From assembly GCA_018902385.1 (NCBI GenBank), contig JABSSW010000002.1, positions 372,001 to 436,000 on the forward strand: a DNA stretch of 64,000 nucleotides. Reading direction: 5' to 3'. Positions 11,601-24,091 of the stretch are shown here, one piece after another. Below the pieces are notes generated by a model. The model was not told the origin of the DNA, searched no databases, and saw nothing but the letters and a program-made list of their open reading frames with translations. The position numbers and the translations under genes were made by a program. The stretch is from Physcia stellaris (taxonomy: Eukaryota > Ascomycota > Lecanoromycetes > Caliciales > Physciaceae). Position 1 is the first letter of the stretch. Every line of letters starts with the position of its first letter.

Positions 11601-14600
11601 CACGAATTATGGAATTCTATAGCTCCCTCCTGTGTGACGCAAATGACACTTCTACAATCCGAAAGTTTGCCAGAACCGTGACAAACAGAGTAAGTGCAGC
11701 TGTGCTTAGCCTCGAATGTGCCGACTAACTCATATAACAAGTGGCTTCTCTTCCTTCTTGCGGATGATGAGCCAAAGATCGTGGTCCTTGCAACCAAGAT
11801 CCTCGCTCGATTGATGGTCGTGAATGGATCGAGTTATATGCAGAAATTTGTGGCTAAAACGTCCGGCATAGTTATCATGCAGCATAGAATTAAAAGATGG
11901 TGGACATTCCCAGCTCTGTGGCTGATTTGCTTTGCTGTTCTCTTTGGCCAAGATGTGGCCGGTATAGACCTGGAAAAGCCCTTTAATCATTACAACCTGC
12001 TCGAGGCCTTCGGCACCCAAGACGAAGCACAGATCGTCTATCCCGAGATACTTCCTGTCATCACTGCTATGCTACAAGCTGGTCTTCGAGCCCTTACAAA
12101 AGAAGAAGCTGATCCTGCTTCGCCATTAGTTGAGAAACGTAGTACGAGTAGGATTTCTGGCGATGATAATCGGTCTCTAAAGGGACTCAAGGACTCCTCA
12201 TCCACGACGTTGCAAAGAGATTTGCCCGGGCTTGGTGAGCGACCCTGTATGAAGTACGACGCCCGGTATTAATTTACAACCATAGACACAACCGAAGACC
12301 GTGACCAAAAGTTTCTCGACGCAAAAACAATCTTATACACTGTTTGTCGTTTTCTATCGGATATTCACAGTCAATCACAACATTTCAGAGATTTCGCTGT
12401 GGCTTCATCGTATGTGCAAGAGCTACTGGCAGTTTTGTTCCCTATCGTCGTAAGCTCTGATATGGTTAGCCCAGAGGCCGAGTTACATGCAAGAGATTCT
12501 GCCTTGACATTTGATGGCGACGAGGTAGTGATTCGGCCTCTGTCACAGACCCATGTGGGAAAAGCATCAATCATCGCAAAGGTTTCCCCTTCAAATGCCT
12601 CTTCTTCAGGACCCAGACGTGTCCAGGCACCGAGGCGTATGTCGTCCTACGTTTTCGTATCTTCGAAAGGATCACAGCAAACTCTTAGTCTACCAGACCT
12701 GCAGACTGGTACATATAAGAACAGAACGCTAACTATAAAGGCAAACACCAAATGTTCAACGGTAGAAGAGATTCTAGAGACCATAATAGCGGTATTCTCG
12801 GACCAGCTATTCTCCCGTAAAGACTTTCCAGGCTTGGGTTTATTCATGAAAGTACCGCCAGGCTTTCAAGAGCATCAAGCCTACTTCGAGACGTTCATAT
12901 TGCAGAATACTATCTCCAGCTTCTGCAACACTATCAAGCTCAATCAGAAACTGCTATGGGAGCCGCGAATACTCACTAACCTTGCTCGATTTGCTATGCA
13001 CCTGAGTGAAGCTGTGTATGAAGGATGGTTCATCAATGGGATTGATACTATACTCAATTTCTTGGGCTCCATCCTTGAACACCTTCAGCTCCCAGATGTC
13101 GCCAAGATGAAGAGCGTCAGGTTGTGTAATCAGACAATTATCACCATGAGAAGTGTTCTATTACGCGTTGTACTTCTGAGACTGTCCGAGCTTGACGAGA
13201 CGACCGAGACCAACAACGCCGTCTCCTTCCTTGAAAAACTGATATACTGGCAGAATGTCATCCTAGTCACTCAAGACGGTCAAGATTACTACTTGAGGCT
13301 TTTGCTCTACCTTCTATACCATAGACTCGTCAGTACGAATGGAGCAGTGCGAATGGCTGCTGCCAACCTATGGAGAATGCTCCTTGTCCAGAGACATCAT
13401 TATGGGTCTGACCTTTTGGAGGAGGTGCTTGGTCAGGGAAACGATAGTATTACTCAAGGGTTTGCAAAGATCATGGAAGTGGATAACGAGACTTTTGTCG
13501 GCTGGATCGATGATCACCGAGAAGAGCTTGATAAGATCTTCTTGGGCAAGCTAGAAAGGGTGTGGCTAGCCTTCGTAAGAGAAGAGAACAATAACACACA
13601 AGAAATTTCCCGAGCTCGGATCAATAAGAGAAAAGATAGATTGAAAGCTTGGCAAACAGAGAGAATTACTGCGGAGGAAGCAGTGCGACGTCATGAGGTC
13701 AGTGCAGATCATTGGCGATCGAACATTTATACGTCGGAGCATTTGCGACGGCAACGTGCCTTGCAAGACCTACAAGACAATGTCGCTTTTAACATATCTA
13801 CGTGGGACAGGATGAACCAGGAGCTAAGGAGGCCATGTGGGATCTTCGAAAATGCTACAGACCTTCACTGGCAACTCGATCAAACCGAAGGCCGCAATAG
13901 GATGAGGAAGCGCCTAATCCCTAACAGCAATTCACGTTATCTTGACATAAAACCCAAACGTAAACAGTCGCAGGGCCCGGCCAGGCATCGAGGAAGTAGC
14001 ATTGGTGGGCGTTCGACAGGACCCAGCACGAATAAAAATCCAGATCCCAATCGTTTAGATGTCCCATCAGATGATGGTATCGATCAAAGCGACTCCAACT
14101 TAGGAGCTATAACACCGCCTGAGCCTGTCAACAACGGGGAGGAACCCGAGGACGGGTTCGAAATAGTAGACGATCCGCAAGAGAATTATGACGATTACGA
14201 AGATAAAAACCGCAAAGTAATGCGAAGCCTTGAGCGCGGGGACCAAGTCGAGCACGTCCTAAACGTCTCCCGTATTATCGGTCTTGAAGCTTGTGAAGGC
14301 TTGCTAATACTAGGTAAAGTCTATCTGTATCTCCTCGACAACCTATTTCAACGGTCAGATGGAGAGATAGTCAACGTCTGGCAAGCGCCAGAGTCCGAAC
14401 GTGATCCATATGTCCAAATGATATCTGGCAGGGAAGCTGGCCAAAGGATGACTTCGACCATCAATTCGTCCCATGAAACTCGAAGCTGGCGCTGGGAAGA
14501 TGTTCTTAGCATCTCCAAGCGCCGATTTCTGTTTCGTGACGTTGCTATCGAACTTTTCTTTGTAGATGGGCGGAGCTATCTGCTGACGAGTAACACCCAC

Positions 14601-16841
14601 ACTTCACGCGACGGACTTTATCAGAGTCTTCAGGAGAAAGTCCTCAAAGCGAACGAACGAGCTCTCTCGGCGGATCATCAGGATACCTGGCGGATTGAGT
14701 CCATACGCAATGCGGAAGACGAAACGCAGACGCTTGGCTCAAGGTTTACCAGTGTTTTCGCGCACAACCAGTCAAATCCAGCGACACGGAAATGGATCAA
14801 GGGCGAAATTTCAAACTTTCACTACTTGATGCTGGTGAACACCATGGCCGGTCGGACATTCAACGATCTCACTCAATACCCTGTCTTCCCTTGGGTTATC
14901 GCTGATTACACGAGTGAAGATCTAGACCTCACTAATCCGAAGACCTTCCGCGACTTGACCAAGCCTATGGGATGCCAAACCCCTGAGAGACAAGCAGAGT
15001 TTCGGGAACGATACCATACATTTGCCGAAATGAATGAGGGCTCGCCATCTTTTCATTACGGCACTCACTACTCTTCAGCCATGATTGTAACATCGTATCT
15101 GATTCGATTACAACCATTCGTGCAATCTTACCTACTTCTCCAAGGTGGTAGCTTCGATCATCCGGATCGACTGTTCTATTCCATCGAAAAGGCATGGTCC
15201 TCGGCTTCTCGAGAAAACATGACCGACGTGAGAGAGCTTATTCCCGAATTCTTCTACTTGCCCGAGTTCCTGTTGAATTCTAACGCTTTTGACTTTGGGA
15301 TGAGGCAGGGTGACGGCGGTCCTGTCGATACCGTAGTGCTCCCACCCTGGGCCAAAGGCGACCCGAATATCTTCATCGCAAAGCACAGAGCAGCTTTGGA
15401 GAGCGAGTATGTGAGCAAGCATTTGCATCACTGGATCGACTTGATATTCGGGCACAAGCAGCGTGGCGAAGCTGCTATGGAGGCGACTAATGTCTTCCAC
15501 CATTTGTCATACCATGGGGCCAAGAACCTTGACACCATCAACGACCCTCTTGAAAGATTGGCCACTATTGGCATTATTCACAATTTTGGCCAGACACCCT
15601 ACCAAATCTTTCAAAGACCTCACCCTGCTCAAGAGGACATCACTAATCGGGTCAAAAGATTGGACACTGCTATCGAGAACTTGACTCGTCTGCCTTTCCC
15701 TGTACTAGGTAAGTCTTGCTTTCATTGTTCCTCCGCCACCAATCACTAACAAGTGGAAAAGAAAGTCGTGAACGCGTAAGCTCGCTGCAGTACTCGTGGA
15801 AACATGATCGCATACTTTGTTCGAGCTTCTTCAGACTAAGCATGGCACCTGCTTTTGATAAATACATGGAGTGGGGTTTCGTGGATGGCAGTATTAGATT
15901 TTACCTTGCAGACTCTAAGAAGGTAAATCGATGATTTCTGACCATGACTCTTAATCTGACTTGAGCCTAGCTTATCGGCTTGTTTGAGCATGTTCATCAA
16001 AGTCAACTCGCCGATGCGATTTTTGCAGACCCAAAAACACTGATCACAGCTGGGATGGATTGCACCGTTTCTGTATGGGCTCTTGTCTCGACGTCAAAGA
16101 CAGTTGATCTGCAGCCTAAAGCCTGTTTGTTTGGCCACCAAGCGCCTATCACCACACTTGGTGTTTCGCGAGCATTCAGTGCTCTACTCTCAGCATCTTC
16201 TGACGGCCAAGTGCTGCTGTGGGATCTTAACCGGTTAAAATTGGTTCGGGTGCTGGCACATGGCAAAACTGTTGAGGTAAGCCGTCCACGCAAAACTAAC
16301 TGGAAGCTTGGCTGACATCAATCAGTGCGCCGGGATCAACAATGTCACAGGAGTCGTCATGCTGTGCAGAGGCCAGACAGTCTCACTTTTTACCTTGAAT
16401 GGGGAGGTAATACTCGAACAAGAAGTGTCACACGAAGCTGATGGTCTGATAACGGCCTGTGCATTCTACGAGGGTCTCGGCAATGAGTACCTAGAGAGGG
16501 ATCTTATCTTCACCGGACACAAGCGAGGTATTGTCAATGTATGTGCTATGGCTGAACAATATAGCAAAGCGTTGCGGCTAATTGTAAGATCAGGTCTGGA
16601 ACTGTTCCGTGAGCGACGGCAAATTCGTGCTTGAGCACTTGAAGCGGATGGATCATCTCGACCAGGCTGGCTTCAATACACATGCATCTATGACTGCCAT
16701 TCTGCCAATGGCCCAAACAGTGTATACCGGAGATGAAGATGGCAAGGTGGTACGTGATGTTGAAAATATATACGCCGCCGGAAGTGATCATGACTAACTT
16801 GAGGTTCTTAGTATGAGTGGGACTGCCTAAGAAGACAATGA
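8637..16841 (+). CDS. BPH1: BEACH-WD40 protein (beige/LYST family, yeast Bph1-like)
   Basis: Nine exons: 8637-11235, 11286-11689, 11742-12234, 12286-15708, 15762-15922, 15971-16276, 16326-16538, 16594-16749 and 16812-16841. They join into one open frame of 2594 residues; the introns are 48-62 bp with consensus ends. The N-terminal half is helical, armadillo-like, with a concanavalin/LamG-like insert at about residues 361-530 (SIHGFASVELPGIG, DHWYHVAIVHRK, SLFIDGDFV). A PH-BEACH domain follows at about 1820-1950, then the BEACH domain at about 2000-2290 (HYLMLVNTMAGRTFNDLTQY, YPVFPWVIADY, FHYGTHYSS, IFGHKQRG, DPLERLATIGIIHNFGQTP). WD40 repeats fill about 2310-2594. Family members act in membrane traffic, vacuole/lysosome fusion and fission, and cell-wall delivery. 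The last exon codes only YEWDCLRRQ plus the stop. No disruption was seen. Confidence 0.93.
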
Positions 16842-18683
16842 CGCAAATCTCAAATACAATGACGCATCTAAACATGCCCATGCGAACAATACCGGGTGTA
16901 CAAGGTCATGCCGAGGGCTTGGCGTTTGCTCTTCGAAGATAGTATAAACCTGAAGTTTCACTGGGATTGCTGAGGCTCAGTACTGTAAAGCGTGAGGCGT
17001 GCCACAATATACGCTGAAACTGGATGAGAGAGCCCAAGCTATCGAAGCTCCTGTTCCGTGCAAACAAGCTTCATCAATATGTACGGCGAGCTCTCGGGAT
17101 TAAGATTCCAGGAGATGAAAAAAATTTTCTTCCTTAAGTAGAAAAAGGGTAGGAATGCCTTTGGGATACACTCGACTTCTTTCTTGATGACCCCAACCCG
17201 TTACTCGGCACGGTTTTCAACGAGGGCCAATCATAATCGGCTTGAAATCAGGCGAAGATACGCCTACTTTACCAAGTTGTGGTCACCGATAAACCCTGCC
17301 AACACAGCAACTTGCACAGTCGGTCATCTCGCCTACCGTCGCATCACCCTCTCTGATTCGCGTCGGGAAGTCCGTCCAGGCCGCATTAGATTGATGCGAC
17401 GTGAGCAAGAGTAATGTAATGTCAGGTGCGGAGTCTACATGTAAGGCTAGGGTCACATGACCGTCTCTCGATGCGCCTTGCCCGAAGATCCCGTCTTCCT
17501 TTGAGGCTGTGCGTCTGGCTGTGCGTCTGACATATAATCCTTATTATGCTCAAAGCTTCCCGCAAGAAAAGCGCCTTGGTGGAAGCCTTTCTACATGGCA
17601 ATATCCCTCTGCGTATAGGAGCCTCGATCGAGGTTGAATTTCGTGGGCCTCAGACATGGAGATTGAAGGGCCCATGTCCTAACGAGTTAGGAGTGTTGTT
17701 CGTCCGGTGTGCAGTCATCCGGATATCCGTGTCCTTCAAATCGATGCAATATCTCTCCCAGGGAACGATTGCTTCTCTAGCGTCCTCGGCTACTCCAACC
17801 ATTATGCGGCTTAACAGCCCAGCAGATCTTACGGACGCCTTCCTGGTTAATCTTACCCCTGTGCTAATTTCTCCGAACAAATAAGCAATTTCTTGCATCT
17901 GCCGATCCTCGACTGACCGCGGAATAGCCGACCGTTGTCTGATTTGGATCACTCTGCAACGTGTCGTCCCTCTCCTACCTTCTCTGCTTCTTCTCCTTAC
18001 AGGGACTCCCCAAACCGATCAGCAAATTTTCCAGGTTATTTCGACGATCCGCTCCCTCCCAGCGGCATTGAAGCCACCCAACCTTGATATTATCCCAGCA
18101 TAGCTACTCCAAGTACGGAATAGCTTGGATGCCTTCTTCTGCCTCCCGTCTGGCCACTCCAACGACCGCTGCCACGTAAACCTTTCGTCCAATCCAGATG
18201 TGCAATTCTTGTACCAACTCCTGATAACATTGGCCAGCGTCTCAGTCTCAATCGGAATCGGACCCTTATTAGCCACGCCAACCGGCTGGCTATGCGGAGT
18301 CTCCGCCATCTGGTAGAACTACTGCGGCCCGGAGAAGGAAAAATGCAGTACGGAGTGGATGGCGCATACAAGTTAGAAGATGACAGCTTCCACGAGCCAC
18401 AGACATGAAGTGCTCGTCTGCTGCAGCAACATGAACGCGGACGTCGCTTGCATGATGCATGCTGACGGTGATCGTCCATAATGCTCCTACGTGCAGATGT
18501 CGCGACGATTGGTAGATTGAAGAGATATTGTGTGGCTCTTAAAAGGATAGCATCCCCATTATCTAGAGATCCGTGAATCAAATATAAGTCCTCTCAGAGT
18601 AATTGTGGCCCACGCCCAACAATGCTTTGCACCCATTGTTCCTCATGAACTTCTTCGGCAAACGCAGTAACTTGCGTCTTAGC
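16842..18683. other. intergenic with a weak minus-strand ORF (18019-18309)
   Basis: No gene can be firmly supported here. A minus-strand frame at 18019-18309 (96 residues, containing LANVIRSWYKNC and SLEWPDGRQKK) has a composition that could be coding. It distantly recalls the GCR1-like C-terminal DNA-binding domain of fungal regulators and Tc1 relatives, but the match is too weak to name. Overlapping frames in other phases compete with it. The promoter of the first zinc-finger gene lies at the right end. One TAGGAGT heptamer occurs at 17688. Confidence 0.35.
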
Positions 18684-21600
18684 ATGCACCGAGGACTCGG
18701 CCAGCCAAAAAGTGCAAACAAACCCTGCGCGTGAGTTCCGAAATCACAATTTGTACAGTAGTTACTAACGAACCTTCCAGGCAGCCCGACTACCTTTACT
18801 ACAGGCCCGAAGAGCAAATGAGTATGATGGATCACGAATGTCTAAATGATTTTCTATCTTGGGTTGCGTACCACCAGGACTCAAAGCCTATCGAGAACCT
18901 TTCCTGTCCTTTCACGGGATGTGCCGAGAAAGATTTCAGGGACTTCGAAACATATCTACAACACGTTTTCGCTTGTCAGTATTTGCTGGCTGGTAAACAC
19001 AGGTGTTCCAATTGCAAGCGAGAAGCGTGCTTGGTCCCAAGCAATGTTAAAGCTCATACGTTCGGCAAAGACTCCAAATTGGGAGATACTTTCACGTCCT
19101 TCCTCAGACAATTTTGTCATCAGGACAGTCTTGACCTTAGGTATGAGCTCAGCACAGACGCCGAAGTTCCCGCAATTCGTGAGCTCTACACAGACGCCAA
19201 AAATTCTGAGTTCAACACAGACGCCGGAGTTCATGAGCGTCAAGCTTCAGCTTATGAGTTGGAAGTGGCTGTTCCCGAGTTATGCACCATGGACCGTGGC
19301 TCTTTCGCGTCTCTTCCACGTGAGTATTCGGCCTCGTCGACTAAGCCGTCTGAATCTGTTGGTGTTTCACATGTTGTATCTCTTCAGAATGAGATTCCGT
19401 TGTGGAAAACTCATCGACCTGAATTACACGGGGGTCTTGATACCAGTCTTGTCTCCGAATTGAGTGGAACTAGGTCATACATCGATCCCTCTGGAGGACT
19501 GGAGGGCGAAAGTTGGTACGATGACGGCGGATACGATGCCGAAACCGCCTCCATTGCCTCCCAAAGCACACAACGACTGAGTTCTGCATGCGACAGTCGG
19601 CGTTCAGCTATGGCTAGCCCAGAACCTTTACCATTCAATGGCGCAAAGTCCCATTCCCACCATGATTACAGCGCTTCCAAAGACGCTGGTACGGACACGA
19701 GAAATAATGACTCGGATCAGTGCTGGAGCAAACCCTCCGGAACTGGCGACTGGTCCGCGAAACAGCACAGTCCAATGCCCATCGACTCGGATTTAACAAT
19801 AATGCGAAGTAGCAGCCGTTCAGGTAGCACGACGCCAGCAAGTCGGAGGCGAACTGATCTCAAATTACATATCCCTCCGTCGCCCTCTGAAACCGTGGAG
19901 GGGGCACAGTCCCACAAAGAAACGGCACCCAAAGCGTTAGCGTTCAGCCTCCCTGTAGTTTACAACAAGACGTGTCTCGTGGACGATATCTCTCAGATTG
20001 TCAAGAGTCTCGAGGATCTATGGATGCAGAAATTGAAGACTTCACCCGAGCTGTCAGCTATAACATTTCAAGTCGACTCTTCTGCGACTCTGCTAACTGG
20101 ATTGATGTTCTTAAAACGGTTCTTCATTTCGAATCTAACTGCACCCACTACGACCAAAGAGCTTTTTCAGTTCATACACATAGCTTTTGCCTGTGCTCTC
20201 AAGTCTTTCTCTGAGGATGGTTGGTATCCTTGGCAAGCGCTTTACCAAGACATGCTACGCTGGAGCTGGAACATCACGGAGCTGGAAGACCGCAACCTTT
20301 ATGTTCAGATCGTAGAGTACCTTTGGTCATCGCTGAAGAACGTGCAACCCTACGCGGACGCTCATATTTGTAACGAAGTGGACATGCACCTCCATACCTC
20401 GGAAGATGTTGGGCGATCTAGGATCAATAAAGTAGAAGTGGAGGGCGCATTTTCAAATCAACGAGAATCTATCTCATCCCTAGAGGCCTATGACAGACTA
20501 GTGTTGCTAAGTCAATTGGAAGGTGGCATTATGATAAGAAGTTGCACCAGGTTCTTAGACGGTATGTGGCCTGTTTTGTATGTACACCCTGCAAAGCTAA
20601 GGCATCGCATCCTATAAGATTTCATCTGCGCCGAGATTCTGGAGCGAAAGGCGCTCGGTATTGCATGGACGATGGCGCCAAGAGGATTCATGGAAGGAGC
20701 CAACCAGATGGTCGAAATGCTCTTGAAGCCAACTATGCAAGATCAGAGATTCGAAGAGTTTCATGCCCGCGTGCGAGAAACTTTGCGACTATTTCATGGT
20801 GGTACTTTTCTTAACGTTCGCGAAGTTAAAGTTCTCCTGATCACGAAAAATGGTGTAAGCCATCTTCATACAGAGAGGGGGCTCTCCCAAAGTAGCGCTA
20901 ATACCCGGGCAGCTTCCATGCATGACGGAACAGCTCTACCATGACTACGTTCAATCTATTCGAAGCTATTGCGACACTGTGTGGGGCTTCAGCTGGCGTA
21001 ATTCATACTACGCTGATTGCATTGATAACATAGAGGCCATTCATGTTAGCAACAGCACGACGATCGTTCTTGACGGGCACAACGATGTATGCACAACTTC
21101 AGATGTCGGGCGAGTCCAACATTTTGATCGACACGCTGGACTGGATTCCATAATAACACCTACCTCTGCTGTTACTGTTCAAAGCTCTGACAGCTCAGCA
21201 ACATCCAAGTCCTCAAGCTCGGTCGGCACATCGAGTACATTGCCTCTATCAGATAGCCCTGCCAGCTCTTTAAGCAGCGAAAGCCAAACATATAATCATA
21301 CTTCGCCTACAAGCATGAAGTCCTCGGTGGCTACTGATGTTTGGACACCGTTGGCCTGCCGCAAAAGCACGACCAGCTTCAACAACGATATTACTAGTCT
21401 GACTGACACTCCACCTCCAATGTCACCCACAAGTACTTCTCCAGGGACAGTCATTGCCCCGTCCCCTACCTCATCCAATCACTCCATGGCTAATCCTCCA
21501 CAAGACAACAAAGCTTACTGCCAATGGTGTTCAAAGTCATTTAGTGGCACTCGGTACAATCGTGAATATAATCTTAAACGGCACATGGACGATATTCACC

Positions 21601-21815
21601 AACAAGGTTTCAGACATCCCTGCTTGGAACCTGGCTGTGGGAAAATTTGCGGTCGTGCTGACAACCTCCGGAATCACCGTCTCAAGGTTCATGGCATTGA
21701 CGATCCACGTGTACGTCCAGGCAATCCGAAGCGCCAGCGAAAAGCTACAAGGAGAAGCTCGCGGACACCACCATCTTTGACCCGACTCGAAACCCACAAG
21801 CCGTCACTTTGGTAG
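18684..21815 (+). CDS. C2H2 zinc-finger protein, first copy of tandem pair
   Basis: Four exons, 18684-18730, 18781-20561, 20619-20854 and 20913-21815, join into a 988-residue frame. All introns have GT...AG ends, and the first has the branch site TTACTAAC. Near the N-terminus (about residues 50-95) is a split Cys/His cluster, CPFTGC...LQHVFACQYL...CSNCKRE. The centre is low-complexity Ser/Asp-rich, followed by a helical block (SFSEDGWYPWQALYQDMLRW, EDRNLYVQIVEYLW). The C-terminus has two C2H2-like fingers (CQWCSKSF...HMDDIH and CLEPGCGKICGRADNLRNH) and a basic tail. The likely role is a DNA-binding regulator in the nucleus; targets are unknown. The gene at 25018-28036 is its paralogue with the same exon plan. 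ATG 18684 was chosen because exon 1 then matches the paralogue in length; the in-frame ATG at 18818 is the alternative. Confidence 0.82.
19146..19235 (+). repeat. degenerate triplet of coding repeats (EL-x-TDA)
   Basis: Within the first zinc-finger gene, three consecutive units each begin GAG-CTC/TTC-xxx-ACA-GAC-GCC and code for ELSTDA, ELYTDA and EFNTDA. The units are about 36, 27 and 27 nt long. This looks like recent local duplication inside a disordered region. The paralogue has no equivalent. Confidence 0.55.
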
Positions 21816-23795
21816 CGGCATCTACTCCGAGGCGATACTTCCCGCTGATTCTATATTGATCAAATCTATTTGATAAGGATTTCCTTCTCGAACTCATATT
21901 GTCCAGTGCAATTTGAGGTCTGCCTTGTTTTTGCTAGTGAAAGGAATTGGATTTCTGAAGGCGAACTCGACTAGTCGCTCCCTAGCAGATAACCATGATA
22001 ATACATGACTGAACGTTGTCTGTCGGTGTGCGCCAGGCTGCGCCTACTACTTTTGTATCGTACTTGTATCAGCGCGCACTTATCACATGCATCAATTGCC
22101 ATGATTCGAACCAGACCATCCGCTGTGCCCGTAGGACACGTCATGCAAGGTACTCCTGCAGGCTAACAATCCAGAGTCCCAGTCTGCACTTTGGTGTACG
22201 AAATACGAAGTTTTATCATGTCCCCATCCTTCTTTGATAATGAATCATTATTCAGTGTCTAGCAAGTACCGAAACGCAGCAGCTTGTAGATATTATCCAG
22301 TCCTACTGGAACAGCTGCCATGTTCGATTGTTACCGGTCGTATACGTAGTTCATTGCGGGAAATCATGCTCAACAAGTATTGTTCCATGATCTCGCATGG
22401 TGAAAGTGCACCACTGCTCGAGGACCACTGCAATTCCCGGTCCCGAAGATACTGTAAGGTTGCTGATCCATAGTACGCACCCCGGTTCTGAGATCAAGCA
22501 TTAGAAACTGGTGTGCATGCAGACTTTTATTCAACCTCGTCCCGGACTAGGCGGTCGTCTGCCCAGACGGAGGATTACACCACTTCATGCCAGTCCATGA
22601 AATATCTTGAAAACTTCCTTTCTTCATTTACAGCTAGCTAATGCAATCTCCTCTCTAGTTGGATGTCATAATCGTTCAAATCCAGGACACTCCACCCCGG
22701 GCCGGTATCCTTACTATCAATTGCAGTCTCTACATTCCTGGTGTATTTGCTGATGGAGTGGTTCCATATGAATGGTTCTCATCCCGCTTGGCGCTGACAG
22801 CGCAACCTTTTCCATGGGACGATCACGCTCTGATCTACAACCGTCTTATTCGGATGATCCTGATGTGCTGTCGGAAAAATCTCCTACTTCGAGCTCTTCC
22901 AAAATAGCAAGTGTGTCAGATGCTCGACCGCCATAATTAAGAAGGTGAAAGTAGGAGAAGCCCTCTGCTACGCAGGCGGGCAGCGTAATCAACTGTAGGA
23001 GTAGGAGTAGGTAAGGAGTGATAGGAGTGCGATTCTATTTACGAATCGTGTCGGGCAAACTCATTGGCTAATCAAGATCTGTCAATATCACGCAACAATA
23101 AATTCGGAATAGCCAGTGACAGACCTGCAGAAAGAAGCTCTCCTATCTAGGATTGATGAACAATCCATTGAGGACCAAAGATAGGAGTGGTTCGGTCAAC
23201 TCGAAGCCACTAGCGGAGACATACCTTTCCCTCCTACCTTTAGCCCTCATCTCAGTCCCAACCACCTTCAGCGCTCAAAGTCCGTACTCCTTATCGTGGC
23301 GCTTGTTTAGCATCATTCTGCAAGACGGACGGGTGAAGCTCCTCTCCCAATCCGAGATGATACCCCGTTCAGCATTCTGGAAATAGGAGTTGTTCTGTCT
23401 ATGCCTTGAACGGAGTCGCCATGCATACATGACCGCGTCTTAGGAGACGGTAGGAGTGGTCTAGTCGAATGTCTGATCAGAAGGACAAGACTCCGGAGTC
23501 AGGCAGGATCGTGACATTGTGCAATAGGAGTAGCAGGCAGAAGACTGTTGAGACACAATGAAGGGAGCTTTGAAGCGAAGCATAGAGGTGAGCTTATATA
23601 GGAGCTCTTCCTCCACGTAGAGGCTGTGTCTGACTGCACTGAACATCACTCACCGAAATAGACTCGGGCACAGCAGAAAGTCAAAAAAACTAATTGCGGC
23701 GTACTCGTACCTTGAACAACCAGTCCTCCAGAAACTACGCCTTTGAGATATCGCGCTACTACATCCTCCTAGATCTATCCCGTCTCCAATCCGGC
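21816..23795. other. intergenic between zinc-finger paralogues, with TAGGAGT cluster
   Basis: About 2 kb without a supported gene; ORFs are short and lack domains. The right half (22952-23605) carries a dense set of TAGGAG-type heptamers that are listed as a separate feature. The left part holds nothing that I can name. Confidence 0.5.
22952..23605 (+). repeat. cluster of TAGGAGT heptamers
   Basis: Exact TAGGAGT occurs at 22996, 23002, 23022, 23182, 23384, 23451 and 23525, all on the plus strand. Close variants occur at 22952 and 23441 (TAGGAGA), 23013 (AAGGAGT) and 23599 (TAGGAGC). Seven exact 7-mers on one strand in about 540 bp is far above the roughly 0.03 expected by chance at equal base frequencies. 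The copies are dispersed and not tandem, and the sequence between them does not repeat. This fits a cluster of protein-binding sites or a decayed simple repeat. It lies upstream of the small gene at 23796 and between the two zinc-finger genes. Confidence 0.6.
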
Positions 23796-24091
23796 ATGTC
23801 GTGAGTCCTCTCCACAGCCTACAGTACCTAAGTATGAAAGACTAATGCATATCTAATGCTAGATCAAGCAACAGCAACAACCGCTTGACCTCCCAAAACC
23901 TCAAAGCTTTTGACGCAAAACCCAAACAGCAGCTCAAGAGTTGGCTTGCTACTCCGCAGAACTTTGAGAGGGTTGCTCAGGGTTCTAGTACCACTCGTCC
24001 CACAGTTAACCCAAATCGCCACGATCAAGCCAGGATTAACGCGTTCAACCGTGATGCCGATCGTGCTCGTGCAAACAACAATTCTAAATAA
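23796..24091 (+). CDS. small spliced protein of unknown function
   Basis: The first exon is only ATGTC (23796-23800). It is followed by a GTGAGT donor, a 62-bp intron with a CTAAT-type branch and an AG acceptor at 23862, and a second exon 23863-24091. The joined frame codes for 77 residues: a Ser/Asn-rich start, then LKAFDAKPKQQLKSWLATP, FERVAQGS and a basic Arg/Asn-rich tail. The acceptable splice signals and even composition support a real gene, but the family is unknown to me. It has no signal peptide or membrane segment. It sits between the paralogous zinc-finger genes and directly downstream of the TAGGAGT cluster, so it may be controlled through that cluster; this last point is inference. 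Confidence 0.5.

Noticed and set aside
17546-17952. overlapping plus and minus ORFs of about 100 residues
   Set aside because: There are no domains, splice support or consistent composition. Both strands are equally open, so chance is likely.
22096-22115. GATTCGAACC, the complement of a tRNA T-loop
   Set aside because: Flanking bases do not form a T-stem and no acceptor or anticodon arm surrounds it.
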